Origin: Thioalkalivibrio sp.
Lineage (GTDB): Bacteria > Pseudomonadota > Gammaproteobacteria > Ectothiorhodospirales > Ectothiorhodospiraceae
Assembly: GCA_007120575.1 (NCBI GenBank)
Contig: SKNJ01000297.1
Location: forward strand, 1 to 19,569
DNA length: 19,569 nt
Reading direction: 5' to 3'
The notes beneath the pieces are model-generated. The model worked only from the letters and a program-made list of their open reading frames with translations, searched no databases and was not told the origin of the DNA. How positions within the stretch are numbered: the stretch's first letter is position 1; every line of letters starts with the position of its first letter. Shown one piece after another: positions 1 through 8,043 of the stretch. The position numbers were made by a program, and so were the translations under genes.

Positions 1-2
1 AG

Positions 3-893
3 GGGCTGTCCGCGGCGGCCGGGATCGTGGTCGGGCGTGCGGTGGTGCGCGACCGCTTCGAGGCCACCGATGCGCGCCGGGTACTGGCGCTGATTACCAT
101 GATGTTCGCGATCGGCCCGGCCGCGGCCCCGATCGTCGGGGGCTACCTGCAGGCCGGATTCGGCTGGCGCTCGGTGTTCCTGTTTCTGACCCTGTATGGG
201 GTATTCCTGTTGCTCGCGATCCGGGCCTGGCTCCCGGAAACCCTGCCGCCGGTCGGGCGCGCCTCCGGGCGTCCGGCCGTGATCCTGCGGGGCTACCTCG
301 GCACCCTGCGCAACCCGACGTTCCTGCGTCCGGCGCTCGTACATACCGGGCTGTTCGGGGCGATGTTCCTGTTTGTCGCGGCCTCGCCGACGGTGATCTA
401 TGTCCACCTGGGCGGGCAGGAACAGGACTTCTGGTGGCTGTTCCTGCCACTGGTGGGCGGCCTGGTGGTAGGCGGCTTCATCGCGGGACGCACCGCCAGC
501 CTGCTGAGTCCGCCGCTGGCGATCAGTATCGGCGTGGGGCTGGCCGGGGTCTCGCTGGCGCTGGTGGCGCTGGGGATCGTGACCGGGGGTCCGGTGGTTG
601 CGGTGACCCTGCCGTTCGCGCTGTACAGCTTCTCCCTGGCGACGGCCGTGCCCTCGCTGAATCTGCTCGCGCTGGACTGCTATCCAGGCGCACGGGGCAT
701 GGCCTCGGCCATGCAGGCCTTCCTGCAACTGGGCTTCAGCGCCCTGCTGGCCCTGTTTCTGGTGGATCGCCTGGACGACCATCTGGCGTGGCTGATCGGC
801 GGTTCGCTGGTGATCTGGGCGGCCGCGGCACTGTTGTGGTGGAGCGGGCCGGAGGCGCGTGGTCGTCGCACCCCGGCGCGGGCGTTACACTAG
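3..893 (+). CDS. Bcr/CflA-type MFS drug-efflux transporter (5' truncated by window)
   Basis: The open frame runs into the left window edge, so only the last 296 residues are visible. The first residues (GLSAAAGIVVGRAVVRD), followed by FAIGPAAAPIVGGYL, match the region after the fourth transmembrane segment of Bcr/CflA proton-driven drug exporters (DHA1 family). Several further hydrophobic helices follow, separated by short basic loops, as expected for the second half of a 12-helix inner-membrane carrier. The C-terminus is basic and short. The TAG stop (891-893) touches the left arm of the inverted-repeat element at 892-1080, so the last codons could have been altered by that element. It lies upstream of trpD, but a 409-bp gap with repeat structure makes a shared operon doubtful. 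The substrate cannot be told from the sequence; the family call is firm, the specific drug role is not. Confidence 0.85.
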   Translation, partial: GLSAAAGIVVGRAVVRDRFEATDARRVLALITMMFAIGPAAAPIVGGYLQAGFGWRSVFLFLTLYGVFLLLAIRAWLPETLPPVGRASGRPAVILRGYLGTLRNPTFLRPALVHTGLFGAMFLFVAASPTVIYVHLGGQEQDFWWLFLPLVGGLVVGGFIAGRTASLLSPPLAISIGVGLAGVSLALVALGIVTGGPVVAVTLPFALYSFSLATAVPSLNLLALDCYPGARGMASAMQAFLQLGFSALLALFLVDRLDDHLAWLIGGSLVIWAAAALLWWSGPEARGRRTPARALH

Positions 894-1080
894 TGCGGTG
901 CGTCACCCTGCGGGGTGCGTGTGGCGCCTGAAGCGCTTGCCGGGAAGGAGGTCCGTACCAGCACGAGCGCCGCGTTGGTACTCCTGGAAGGGGCGACGGG
1001 CATTCCACCCGGCGCGCCCCGCCTTGCGTTCGTGGTGGCACGGGACGCTCTACGTACCCAGCAGGGTGACGCACTACACT
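892..1080. repeat. MITE-like intergenic element with 29-bp inverted termini
   Basis: The left arm (892-920) and the reverse complement of the right arm (1052-1080) agree at 25 of 29 positions around the shared core GTGCGTCACCCTGC. Inside, GTACCA (955-960) pairs with TGGTAC (976-981), and AGGAG (946-950) with CTCCT (981-985, sharing one base), so the transcript would fold. No credible protein is encoded within the 189 bp. Size, imperfect terminal inverted repeats and intergenic position fit a miniature inverted-repeat element or a structured intergenic repeat. I see no clear target-site duplication. Mobility is inferred, the inverted repeat is seen. Confidence 0.6.
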
Positions 1081-1302
1081 GGCAGGGAAATACTGAGCAA
1101 GCGGGATATTCGTGCAGAGGCCGGCCTTGCAGACCGAAGGCCACCGGGCACTCCAGCGCCGCGTCGGGGGAGGACCCCTCAGGGATGGGGCGGTGGCGAT
1201 GTCCCCTGGTCAGTGTTTCCTCGTCCCCGGTGCGTTGCTGGCCGGCGTCTGCCGCCGAGGCGCCGCCAGGGGGCGCGCGGATTCGATTCAAGGGAGGGTG
1301 TG
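894..1302. other. Gene-free gap between the MFS gene and trpD
   Basis: This 409-bp stretch holds the 892-1080 repeat element and then about 220 bp of GC-rich sequence. Within the latter, GGCCTT (1123-1128) and AAGGCC (1137-1142) form a perfect 6-bp stem with an 8-nt loop, followed by runs of G and C around 1167-1215 that could also fold. I found no convincing sigma-70 promoter, no Trp-rich leader peptide and no T-tract terminator. The trpD frame stays open leftward through the gap, but the translation has no TrpD similarity there. It may carry the trpDC promoter or a structured leader; nothing in it is diagnostic. Confidence 0.5.
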
Positions 1303-2337
1303 GTGACGATACAAGAGGCCATTGGGGCAGTGATCGAGGGGCGCGACCTGGATGCGCCGTCGATGACGGCGGTGATGCAGGCGATCATGACGGGCGCTGC
1401 GACGCCGGCCCAGATCGGCGGGTTCCTGGTCGGCCTGCGGATGAAGGGCGAGACCATTGAGGAGATCCGCGCGGCCGCCGAGGTGATGCGTTCGCTGGCG
1501 CTGCGCGTAGACGTACCGCGGACCGGTCTGGTGGATACCTGCGGTACTGGTGGCGATGCCTCGGGCACCTTCAACATCTCCACGGCCGCCGCGCTGGTGG
1601 CGGCGGCCGGCGGCGTGCGGGTCGCCAAGCACGGCAACCGTTCGGTGTCGTCCAGTTCCGGCAGCGCGGACGTGCTGGAGTCGCTGGGTGTTTTGCTGGA
1701 CCTGTCGCCGGACGCGGTCGGCCGCTGCATCGAGGAGGTCGGGGTGGGCTTCCTGTTCGCCCCCGCCCATCACGGGGCGATGAAGCACGCCATCGGGCCG
1801 CGCAAGGAACTGGGCGTGCGCACGCTGTTCAACGTGCTCGGGCCGCTGACCAACCCGGCCGGGGCGCCCAATCAGGTCCTGGGGGTGTACTCGGCCGCCT
1901 GGGTCCGGCCGCTGGCCGAGGCCCTGAAGGGGCTGGGCAGCGAACATGTCCTGGTGGTGCACGCCGAGGACGGTCTGGACGAGATCAGCATCGGGGCCCC
2001 GACCCGCGTTGCAGAGTTGCTGGATGGCGAGATCCGCGAGTACACCCTGCGGCCGGAGGATTTCGGTCTGCAAACCGCCCCGCTGGACGCGGTTCGGGTG
2101 ACTAGTGTCGAGGCCTCCGCCGCACTGCTGCGTGGCGTTCTGAAGGGGCAGGCAGGCCCGGCACGCGACATTGTGCTGCTGAACGCCGGCGCGGCCATCT
2201 ACGTCGGCGGTGGTGCCGAGTCGCTGGCGGGTGGGGTCCGGCGGGCCGCCGAGGCGATCGATTCCGGCGCGGCGCGCGAGCGCCTCGAGCGATTGCAGCA
2301 GACGAGCGCGCGACTGGCGCGGGAGGAACAGGCATGA
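1303..2337 (+). CDS. trpD: Anthranilate phosphoribosyltransferase
   Basis: Second step of tryptophan synthesis in the cytoplasm: transfers phosphoribose from PRPP to anthranilate. The 344-residue product has the usual TrpD length. The glycine-rich PRPP loop GTGGD is at residues 81-85, NIST at 91-94, and the conserved KHGNR...SGSADVLE block at 109-126, followed by ANTH/PRPP-site features typical of the family (HHGAMKHAIGPRKELG, FNVLGPLTNPAG). The chosen start is GTG at 1303, preceded by AGGGAGGG at 1291-1298. The frame continues upstream to 859 but that part is not TrpD-like. The KHGNR block reads SVSSSSGS where most homologues have a Lys after the second Ser pair, a mild deviation. The stop overlaps the trpC start (ATGA), so the two genes are translationally coupled. 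No trpE or trpG is visible. Confidence 0.96.
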   Translation: MTIQEAIGAVIEGRDLDAPSMTAVMQAIMTGAATPAQIGGFLVGLRMKGETIEEIRAAAEVMRSLALRVDVPRTGLVDTCGTGGDASGTFNISTAAALVAAAGGVRVAKHGNRSVSSSSGSADVLESLGVLLDLSPDAVGRCIEEVGVGFLFAPAHHGAMKHAIGPRKELGVRTLFNVLGPLTNPAGAPNQVLGVYSAAWVRPLAEALKGLGSEHVLVVHAEDGLDEISIGAPTRVAELLDGEIREYTLRPEDFGLQTAPLDAVRVTSVEASAALLRGVLKGQAGPARDIVLLNAGAAIYVGGGAESLAGGVRRAAEAIDSGAARERLERLQQTSARLAREEQA

Positions 2338-3149
2338 GCGACAACCGCGAGGTCCCGGATATCCTCAAGCGGATCCTCGAGCGCAAGCACGAGGAGGTAG
2401 CGGAACGCAGCGCATTCTGGCCCCTGCGCGAGTTGCGTGGCTGGATGAACACCGCCCCGGCGCCGCGGGGCTTTCGCGCCGCGCTGCAGGCGGAGATCGA
2501 TGCCGGGCGTGCCGCGGTGATCGCGGAGATCAAGAAGGCCAGCCCGAGCCAGGGGCAGATCAGCCCGAACTTCAACCCCGAGGCATTCGCGCGCGGCTAC
2601 GAGGAACACGGGGCGACCTGCCTGTCGGTGCTGACCGACGTGGATTTCTTCAAGGGCCGCGATGGCGACCTGCGCGATGCGCGGGTGGCCTGCAAGTTGC
2701 CGATTCTGCGCAAGGATTTTGTGGTCGACCTCTACCAGGTCTACGAGGCGCGGGTACTGGGCGCGGACTGTGTGCTGCTGATCGCCGCGGCCCTGGACGA
2801 CACCGCGCTGCACGAACTGTACTTCCTGACCCGCGAGCTGGGTATGGATGCCCTGGTCGAGGTGCACGATGCCGAGGAGCTCGAGCGTGCCAAGCAGATC
2901 GGCGCGGACCTGATCGGGATCAACAACCGTGACCTGCGCAGCTTCGAGACCCGGCTGGAGACCACTCTGGAGCTGAAGGATCAGGTGCCGGCGTCCGCCC
3001 TGCTGGTGACCGAGAGCGGCATCCATACCCGCGAAGACGTCGCGCGCCTGCGGGAGGCCGGGGTCAATGCGTTCCTGGTGGGCGAGGCGTTTATGCGTAC
3101 CGAGGACCCGGGCAAGGCGCTCGGCCAGTTGTTCCGCGGCGAGGACTGA
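2334..3149 (+). CDS. trpC: Indole-3-glycerol phosphate synthase
   Basis: Fourth step of tryptophan synthesis: ring closure and decarboxylation of CdRP to indole-3-glycerol phosphate. The 271-residue monofunctional TIM barrel has all catalytic landmarks: AEIKKASPSQG (residues 64-74; Glu65, Lys67, Ser70), LRKDF with general-acid Lys127, LVEVH with Glu176, INNRDL (196-201), TESGI (226-230) and the phosphate-binding FLVGEAFMR near the C-terminus. It is not fused to TrpF, unlike the enterobacterial enzyme. The ATG start overlaps the trpD stop in an ATGA, and trpD precedes it in the same pathway. It ends 21 bp from the stop of the convergent lipoprotein gene, with a hairpin between them. Confidence 0.97.
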   Translation: MSDNREVPDILKRILERKHEEVAERSAFWPLRELRGWMNTAPAPRGFRAALQAEIDAGRAAVIAEIKKASPSQGQISPNFNPEAFARGYEEHGATCLSVLTDVDFFKGRDGDLRDARVACKLPILRKDFVVDLYQVYEARVLGADCVLLIAAALDDTALHELYFLTRELGMDALVEVHDAEELERAKQIGADLIGINNRDLRSFETRLETTLELKDQVPASALLVTESGIHTREDVARLREAGVNAFLVGEAFMRTEDPGKALGQLFRGED

Positions 3150-3167
3150 GGGCCCGTCGCGGGTCCC
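3150..3167. terminator. Hairpin between convergent trpC and lipoprotein gene
   Basis: GGGCCCG and CGGGTCCC form a 7-bp GC-rich stem with a bulged T and a TCG loop, directly after the trpC stop and before the stop of the minus-strand lipoprotein gene. It could serve both convergent operons. There is no T-tract on either side, so intrinsic termination is uncertain; it may only stabilise 3' ends. Confidence 0.4.
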
Positions 3168-3170
3168 GGC

Positions 3171-3773
3171 TCAGTCGCTTGCGAGGCGCGCGGCGGCCTC
3201 GCGGGCGGCGGCGGTGCCCGGGAAATAGTCGCGCACATAGCGCGCACGCTCGCGTGCCTCGTCGGCACGGCCATCGTCCCCGGCGGCGTCCGCCTGGCGC
3301 AGTTCCAGGCGCGCCAGGTCCTCGCGCACGTTGGCCAGGCGCGGGGCCAGGGACTCGGCGTAGCGCGAGCCCGCATGGGTTTCGAGGAAACCGGCCATCT
3401 CGCGAAACACGGCGCGTCCGTCATCGATGCGCCGATCCAGTGGCAGGGCCCGGGTCCGGCGCCATTCGCCCATGCGGGCCAGGGCGTGCAGATAGGCGGC
3501 GTAGTCCGCCTGTGCGGCATCCGTTCCGCCTTCCAGTTGCTGCGCGGCAAGCGAACGGGTCTGCGCGAATTCGCCCTGTTGCAAACACAGGTGCGCGACC
3601 TCCAGGCGGTCGCTGGCAGCCGGGTCTGCCCGCAGGGCCTCGCTGGCGCGGGTGCAGTCGTTGCGGTCCAGGGCCGCGCGCAGGGCGTCGCGTTCCGCGC
3701 TGGAAGGGTCCGGGGTGGTAGCGCAGGCGCTGACCAGCAGCGCGCTGGCGATCAGGACGGGAATTCGGTACAT
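3171..3773 (-). CDS. BamD-like TPR lipoprotein at the end of the gsp operon
   Basis: A 200-residue protein with a lipoprotein signal: hydrophobic segment at residues 5-16 and lipobox LVSAC with Cys17. The residue after Cys is Ala, not Asp, so an outer-membrane destination is expected. The mature part is all-helical and TPR-like, with paired helices rich in Ala, Arg and Leu. The C-terminal third (SRYAESLAPRLANVRE, then RARYVRDYFPGT) resembles the last TPR repeats of BamD and related lipoproteins. It lies 71 bp after gspN on the same strand and is the last gene before the convergent trpC, so it is probably part of the T2SS transcript. I infer a possible pilotin or assembly role for the secretin; the sequence does not prove this, and it is much shorter than true BamD, so it is not expected to be the essential BAM subunit. 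ATG at 3773 was chosen because it gives a complete signal peptide. Confidence 0.75.
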   Translation of the reverse strand: MYRIPVLIASALLVSACATTPDPSSAERDALRAALDRNDCTRASEALRADPAASDRLEVAHLCLQQGEFAQTRSLAAQQLEGGTDAAQADYAAYLHALARMGEWRRTRALPLDRRIDDGRAVFREMAGFLETHAGSRYAESLAPRLANVREDLARLELRQADAAGDDGRADEARERARYVRDYFPGTAAAREAAARLASD

Positions 3774-3844
3774 CGGCAGTCTCGCTGGTCGTTACGGGCG
3801 CACCGGTCTGGTGTGCCGATTGCGGAAAGAGGCCGCGGCCGGGT

Positions 3845-4666
3845 TCATGGTGTACGGGCCTCCCAGTAGTAGCCGCCCTCCGGGGCCGGTCGCAGCGCCT
3901 GGCGCAGGAACTGCTCGATCTCCGGAGCGGCCTGCGCACGCGGCGCCATGCGTACTCGACCCTCGACTCCGGGCGGCTCGCGGCGCAGGTCGACATGGAT
4001 GCGCCCGTCGGTCTCGAGCGCGGCCTCCGGGTCGGCCCGTACGCGAATCTCCAGGCGTCCGTCCTGGTCGCCGAGGGTAGCGTGCTGGGTACCCAGGTCA
4101 TAGGCGCGCGGCATGCCCGCGGCCGCATTATGCCAGAGCCAGTCGCCCTGCATGTCATGCACCAGGCCCTCCCGATCCAGGCGTCCGCGGGTGCGGTGGG
4201 CCTCGATCCGCCCGTTCAGACGGATCGCGGCGGCCGGCATGAACGGGTGCAGGGCGGTGGCCGGCAGTTCGCCGCGCAGCGCGTGGATCTCCACCCCGCG
4301 ATGGCTGACCGAGACACGGCCCTCGGCGGCACCGATCGCCAGCGGGGCCAGTTGCAGGTCCAGTTGGGCTCGGCCGGTAAGCAGCGCGGCGGGGCGCAGG
4401 CGCCATTGCACGTCGCCAAGGTTGGTGCCATCGAGCCGGACCCCTGTCAGCCGCCCGTTCAGCAGGGTGCCGCCGGCCTGTTCCCAGGCCAGTATGCGCG
4501 TGACCTCGGTGGGCAGCAGGCCGTGACCTTCGGCCTGTTCGAGTGCCACGCGGGTGGGTAGCATCACCAGCAGCGCGACCAGGTAGACGAGCAGGAACAG
4601 AGCGATCAGCCCCCACAGGCCGCGCCGACCGGGACGCCGGGTCGGGGTCTCGGTGTCAGCCGTCAT
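3845..4666 (-). CDS. gspN: Type II secretion system protein N
   Basis: Inner-membrane T2SS component of the T2SSN family. The 273-residue product has a short basic cytoplasmic tail, one transmembrane helix (about residues 15-37) and a periplasmic all-beta region with the pattern of GspN (WEQAGGTLLNGRLTGVRLDG, then repeated short strands). The start chosen is ATG 4666, which has GGGAGG seven bases upstream; a longer frame from 4699 lacks this support. It overlaps the end of gspM by 11 bp. Established knowledge: GspN is accessory in many systems, while in Xanthomonas XpsN takes the role of GspC. Since no gspC is seen here, this protein may bridge the inner-membrane platform to the secretin; that is inference. 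Confidence 0.85.
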   Translation of the reverse strand: MTADTETPTRRPGRRGLWGLIALFLLVYLVALLVMLPTRVALEQAEGHGLLPTEVTRILAWEQAGGTLLNGRLTGVRLDGTNLGDVQWRLRPAALLTGRAQLDLQLAPLAIGAAEGRVSVSHRGVEIHALRGELPATALHPFMPAAAIRLNGRIEAHRTRGRLDREGLVHDMQGDWLWHNAAAGMPRAYDLGTQHATLGDQDGRLEIRVRADPEAALETDGRIHVDLRREPPGVEGRVRMAPRAQAAPEIEQFLRQALRPAPEGGYYWEARTP

Positions 4667-5159
4667 CGTTGCCTCCCGGTACGAGGTGGAGGTCGGCATT
4701 GACCCGCCCGGGCTCGGTGGTGCGGGTGATATCCAGCTGACGCGGGGCGATCCCCTGCTCGTGTTCCAGGGTGCCGAGCCAGCCCATCAGTTTCTGGAAG
4801 TCGACCCCCTCAAAACGTACCTGAACGCCATTGTCGCGCGGGCGCGCCTGACGCATCGGTGCGTGGATGTCGGCGCGCCGCGTGCTCAGGTCGACGATCC
4901 CCAGCAGCGAACCGCCGTTGGTCTGCGCGGTGACCGGCTGGCGATCCTGAGGTGGGCGGGCCGCGGCCACTCGGTCGGCATGCGCCTCCAGCCAGGCGTG
5001 CTCCCCGCTCAGCTGCGCGAGGCGTTGCTGGGCCTGTTCACGACTCGCCAGCAGCGGCTCGACGACCAGCAGGAACAGCAGCACCAGCGCCGCGATCAGG
5101 CCGCCCAGTCCCAGGATCAGGCGCTCGCGGGTCTCGAGATTCTCGAACGCGGAGATCAT
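4656..5159 (-). CDS. gspM: Type II secretion system protein M
   Basis: Small bitopic inner-membrane protein of the T2SS platform that binds and stabilises GspL. The 167 residues show the standard plan: about 13 cytoplasmic residues, a strong transmembrane helix (about 14-36), a periplasmic coiled-coil stretch rich in Gln and Arg (about 38-65) and a C-terminal ferredoxin-like domain. The tail ends in strands typical of the family. Its ATG overlaps the gspL stop in an ATGA, and its own stop is overlapped by gspN, so expression of L, M and N should be tightly linked. Length is usual for the family. Confidence 0.9.
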   Translation of the reverse strand: MISAFENLETRERLILGLGGLIAALVLLFLLVVEPLLASREQAQQRLAQLSGEHAWLEAHADRVAAARPPQDRQPVTAQTNGGSLLGIVDLSTRRADIHAPMRQARPRDNGVQVRFEGVDFQKLMGWLGTLEHEQGIAPRQLDITRTTEPGRVNADLHLVPGGNDDG

Positions 5160-6487
5160 CGGCCGTTCTCCTCCAGGATGATGCGGCCGCGTACGCGATC
5201 GTCGCCGGTTTCGGCCTGGGTGATCCGGGTTGGCTGGCCGGCGGCCTCGCGCAGGGCCTCGCGGAGGTCCTCGAGACGCCGGATCGAGTCGGTTTCCAGT
5301 TCGATCTCCAGGCGGCTCGCGTCACCGCGCAGGCTGCGGATGGTGACCTGGCCGTTGTCGAAGGTCGTAGCGGTCGCCGCCAGGCGTTCGCCCAGCGGAC
5401 TGGCCGCGGCGGTGCCGGGGCCCGCGTCGCTGCCCCGTTCCAGTACGGCTCGGAACTGTGCGACCGGATCGACCATGCGGGTGCCGGGCAGGGCGCGTTC
5501 GAAGACGTCCTCGATGCCCTGATCCACGCGCTGCAACTCCTGTTCCAGTTGGTGGACCTCGAACCACAGGGTGGCCAGCCACACGAGGCCGAGGGCCGCG
5601 GCCAGCGCGGCGGGCCGTTTCAGGGTCTGCAGCAACGCACCGGGCGCGGCCCCAGGTTCGCTCCCGCGCGCCGCCAGGTTAAGGCTGCGTGCCTTGCGCA
5701 GCGCGCGGGCCAGTTGCCGGGCGTGGCCGGCATCGGCACCGCAGCAGGCGTTCAGCAGGCTGGTGACGGAACCGTCCCAGTTGCCCGGAAGGGTCGGCTC
5801 GCCCCGCGCGGGCTGTAGCCGGCCGGACCCCGCCAGGCGTTCCGGCACGTTGCCCTCGACCCGCACCGGGGGAGGGCTGGCATGGTCCTCGCCGTCCCCG
5901 GGGGCGGTATCCCCGGCTGGTGCGGCCGGGGCATGTGTCTGCAGCCACCAGTCGAGCAGCTCTGGGGGCAGCGCCAGGGGTTCGCTGTCCGGCTCCAGCA
6001 CCAGCGCGCGTCGGCTCCCGGAAAGGACCAGGGCCGTGGCGGCCGGCGCCCAGCCACGCAGCAGGCTGATGTCGGGCACCAGCGGGAGCGGTCCGAGGCC
6101 GTGTTCCTCCAGCCAGTCACGCCACTGATCGAGATCGCGATGCGCCACCACCGCTGCGGTGACTTGTGGCCCGCGACCGAACTCGGCGACGAAATGCAGC
6201 GCCTTGAGGTCCTCGCTGAGGCGGTCCTCCAGGGCGTAGGGCAGGGCCTGGCGCCGGGCGCGCGCGGACCCGGGCGGGAGGTCGACGCGATACAGCGGGG
6301 CGCGTTCGCCGGGCACCAGTGCGAGCACGCGGTCGCCCCGCACGATGCGCTGGCGCACTGCTTCCGGGGTATCCCGGCCGTGCTCCAGCGGGGTCCCGTT
6401 GGGGCGCAGGCGCAGCCAGCCCAGCATGGGTGCCTCGGGGCCCTGGAGGGCCTCGGGTTCCGGGAGCTCCAGCAGTATCCAGGTCAT
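5156..6487 (-). CDS. gspL: Type II secretion system protein L
   Basis: Links the cytoplasmic ATPase GspE to the inner-membrane platform. The 443-residue product has a cytoplasmic actin-like (ASKHA-fold) domain over about residues 1-250, including RRQALPYALEDRLSEDLKAL (about 78-97), a segment well conserved in GspL. A single transmembrane helix covers about 291-309, followed by a coiled coil and a periplasmic ferredoxin-like domain to the end. There is an acidic, Pro/Ala-rich linker around residues 180-220. It starts 45 bp after gspK, the widest gap between core genes apart from the gspI region, and has only a weak Shine-Dalgarno (AAGG about 12 bases away). It overlaps gspM by four bases. Confidence 0.92.
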   Translation of the reverse strand: MTWILLELPEPEALQGPEAPMLGWLRLRPNGTPLEHGRDTPEAVRQRIVRGDRVLALVPGERAPLYRVDLPPGSARARRQALPYALEDRLSEDLKALHFVAEFGRGPQVTAAVVAHRDLDQWRDWLEEHGLGPLPLVPDISLLRGWAPAATALVLSGSRRALVLEPDSEPLALPPELLDWWLQTHAPAAPAGDTAPGDGEDHASPPPVRVEGNVPERLAGSGRLQPARGEPTLPGNWDGSVTSLLNACCGADAGHARQLARALRKARSLNLAARGSEPGAAPGALLQTLKRPAALAAALGLVWLATLWFEVHQLEQELQRVDQGIEDVFERALPGTRMVDPVAQFRAVLERGSDAGPGTAAASPLGERLAATATTFDNGQVTIRSLRGDASRLEIELETDSIRRLEDLREALREAAGQPTRITQAETGDDRVRGRIILEENGR

Positions 6488-6532
6488 GCGTTGGTGGCCT
6501 TGAGGTGATTCACGGGATCCGGTGGTTTGGGG

Positions 6533-7372
6533 TCAGGGTTCGCAGGCGGAGGCCTCGCGCAGGACCGTCCGTCCGTTCGGGGCATCCAGTATGGCGCATT
6601 GAAAATACTCGCGTTGACCCATGCGGGCAACGACCTGGAGGCGGAAGTAGCGGGTATCGCGGGTTTCCTCCACCGCGCTTTGCTGTACCGCGCGCAGGAC
6701 CGGATCAGGTGCGAGATCGAGGTTGATCGCGTTGTCCCGGGTCGGGAGCGCGACCACCCAGGGGGCGATCGCCTCCCACAGTTCGCGATCGAAGCCCTCG
6801 ATCGACAGCAGCTCGGAGGCCGTGAGCAGGGGCCGGTTGCCGCTACGGCGGGGCGGGTCCATGCCCAGATAGACCGGGTTGTCGGTCTCCGGGTCCATCC
6901 AGTCCTGCACCGCCAGGGCCAGGGTGTTGCCGCGCACCCTGGACAGTCCGGCATCCAGCGCCGCCCGGTCCAGGAGTTCGGCGAACGCGGCGACCGGCGG
7001 GTCCTCGGGGCGCCCCAGGGCATTGATGTTGAACCGACAGTGCAGGTTCTCCAGCCGCGCGGAGACGGTCACCCCCTCCACCTGCAGCGGGATGCGCGGT
7101 GATGTGCAGCCCTCCCACGGCAGGTCGTCGTAGCCCGGCATGCGTTCCAGCAGATGCAGGGTCACCGCCTCCGCGCCGGACTGCAGGGCACGCGCGCGTT
7201 CGGCCTCCTGCAGGATGGTGGCGCGGTACGTCTGTTGCTGGTCGCGGGTGGTGATCGCGACCGCGGCGATCGAGGCGAGTGCCAGCACCAGCAGCACGGT
7301 CAGCAGCGCGGCACCCTCGTGGCGGGCGCGGCGCTGGGGACGGGTACGGATGGGTTGCGGGCGGAAGATCAT
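6533..7372 (-). CDS. gspK: Type II secretion minor pseudopilin K
   Basis: Large tip pseudopilin that caps the T2SS pseudopilus with GspI and GspJ. The 279-residue product has a basic prepilin leader ending RRARHEG, cleaved before AALLTVLLVLALASIAAVAI. Position +5 of the mature protein is Thr rather than Glu, the hallmark of GspK. The periplasmic part contains the conserved segment FNINALGR and the helical insertion (WMDPETDNPVYLGMDPP, ASELLSIEGFD) shared by the family. Four Cys in the mature part could form disulfides. The start is ATG 7372, overlapping the gspJ stop as ATGA; an upstream extension of the frame is spurious. It is somewhat shorter than enterobacterial GspK (about 320 residues). 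Confidence 0.93.
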   Translation of the reverse strand: MIFRPQPIRTRPQRRARHEGAALLTVLLVLALASIAAVAITTRDQQQTYRATILQEAERARALQSGAEAVTLHLLERMPGYDDLPWEGCTSPRIPLQVEGVTVSARLENLHCRFNINALGRPEDPPVAAFAELLDRAALDAGLSRVRGNTLALAVQDWMDPETDNPVYLGMDPPRRSGNRPLLTASELLSIEGFDRELWEAIAPWVVALPTRDNAINLDLAPDPVLRAVQQSAVEETRDTRYFRLQVVARMGQREYFQCAILDAPNGRTVLREASACEP

Positions 7373-8043
7373 GGTCGGCGGGGGAGCGCGATGCGGCGCT
7401 CGATCGCCCCCAGCTCGGGGTCCTCGAACGCGAGGATGACCTGGGCCGGGACCGGGGCGTTGTCGGCCGTGGTGCCTGCCCCGACCGGCGGCCAGTCCGC
7501 GCGGGTCTCGCCGGTCTGGCGCGAGACGAACGCGAAGCGGATCGCCTGTGGGGTCTCCCGGCGCCCGTTCTGGTTCCATTCGCGGTGGCTCCCGGTGCCA
7601 GAGGTGCGCAGGAACTGGCGGGTCGTGCCCGCGTCCTCGGGGGCCCCGTCGATAATCGACGAACTGTAGCGTTCCAGGCCGGTCGGCGTGATCCGCCACT
7701 CGACCCGGGCCAGACGCCGGTCGCCGCCCAGCCCCGCACGCACCAGGCGCAGCGCCTGTGGTTCGGTGTACGGGCTGTAGGACAGCGGGGGCTGGCGATC
7801 GCCGAACTGGTCGCGGGGCGCGACCGGCACCGCGTGGCGCAGGTCGCGCTCCAGCAGGGCCAGCATCACCTCGACCTCGGCCAGGCGTGTGCTCTGGTCC
7901 TGGGTGATGCGGTCCGCCTGCAGGACCGAATGCAGACCGCCCACCGCCAGGGTACCGACGATGGCGAAGATCGCGACCGCGACGATCAGCTCCAGCAGGG
8001 TGAAGCCGGTGGTGCGTGACGGCCGGCGGTCAGGGCAGTGCAT
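7369..8043 (-). CDS. gspJ: Type II secretion minor pseudopilin J
   Basis: Minor pseudopilin of the T2SS tip complex. In its 224 residues the prepilin peptidase site is Gly13/Phe14, followed by FTLLELIVAVAIFAIVG with the conserved Glu at mature position +5 (Glu18). The mature domain has the expected GspJ features, including LALLERDLRHAV after the helix. It overlaps gspI by 14 bp at its start and gspK by four bases at its end. Length and order (I-J-K) are canonical. Confidence 0.94.
   Translation of the reverse strand: MHCPDRRPSRTTGFTLLELIVAVAIFAIVGTLAVGGLHSVLQADRITQDQSTRLAEVEVMLALLERDLRHAVPVAPRDQFGDRQPPLSYSPYTEPQALRLVRAGLGGDRRLARVEWRITPTGLERYSSSIIDGAPEDAGTTRQFLRTSGTGSHREWNQNGRRETPQAIRFAFVSRQTGETRADWPPVGAGTTADNAPVPAQVILAFEDPELGAIERRIALPRRP

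Noticed and set aside
859..1302. Upstream extension of trpD to a 492-residue protein
   Set aside because: The added 148 residues are not TrpD-like and cross the inverted-repeat element. GTG 1303 has a strong ribosome site and gives the normal length.
1081..1302. Tryptophan attenuator or known structural RNA before trpD
   Set aside because: No leader peptide with Trp codons and no T-tract terminator; the sequence did not match RNase P, SRP, 6S or tmRNA landmarks.
4664..4699. Longer gspN from ATG 4699
   Set aside because: ATG 4666 has GGGAGG at ideal spacing and a short overlap with gspM, and the extra 11 residues are not typical of GspN.
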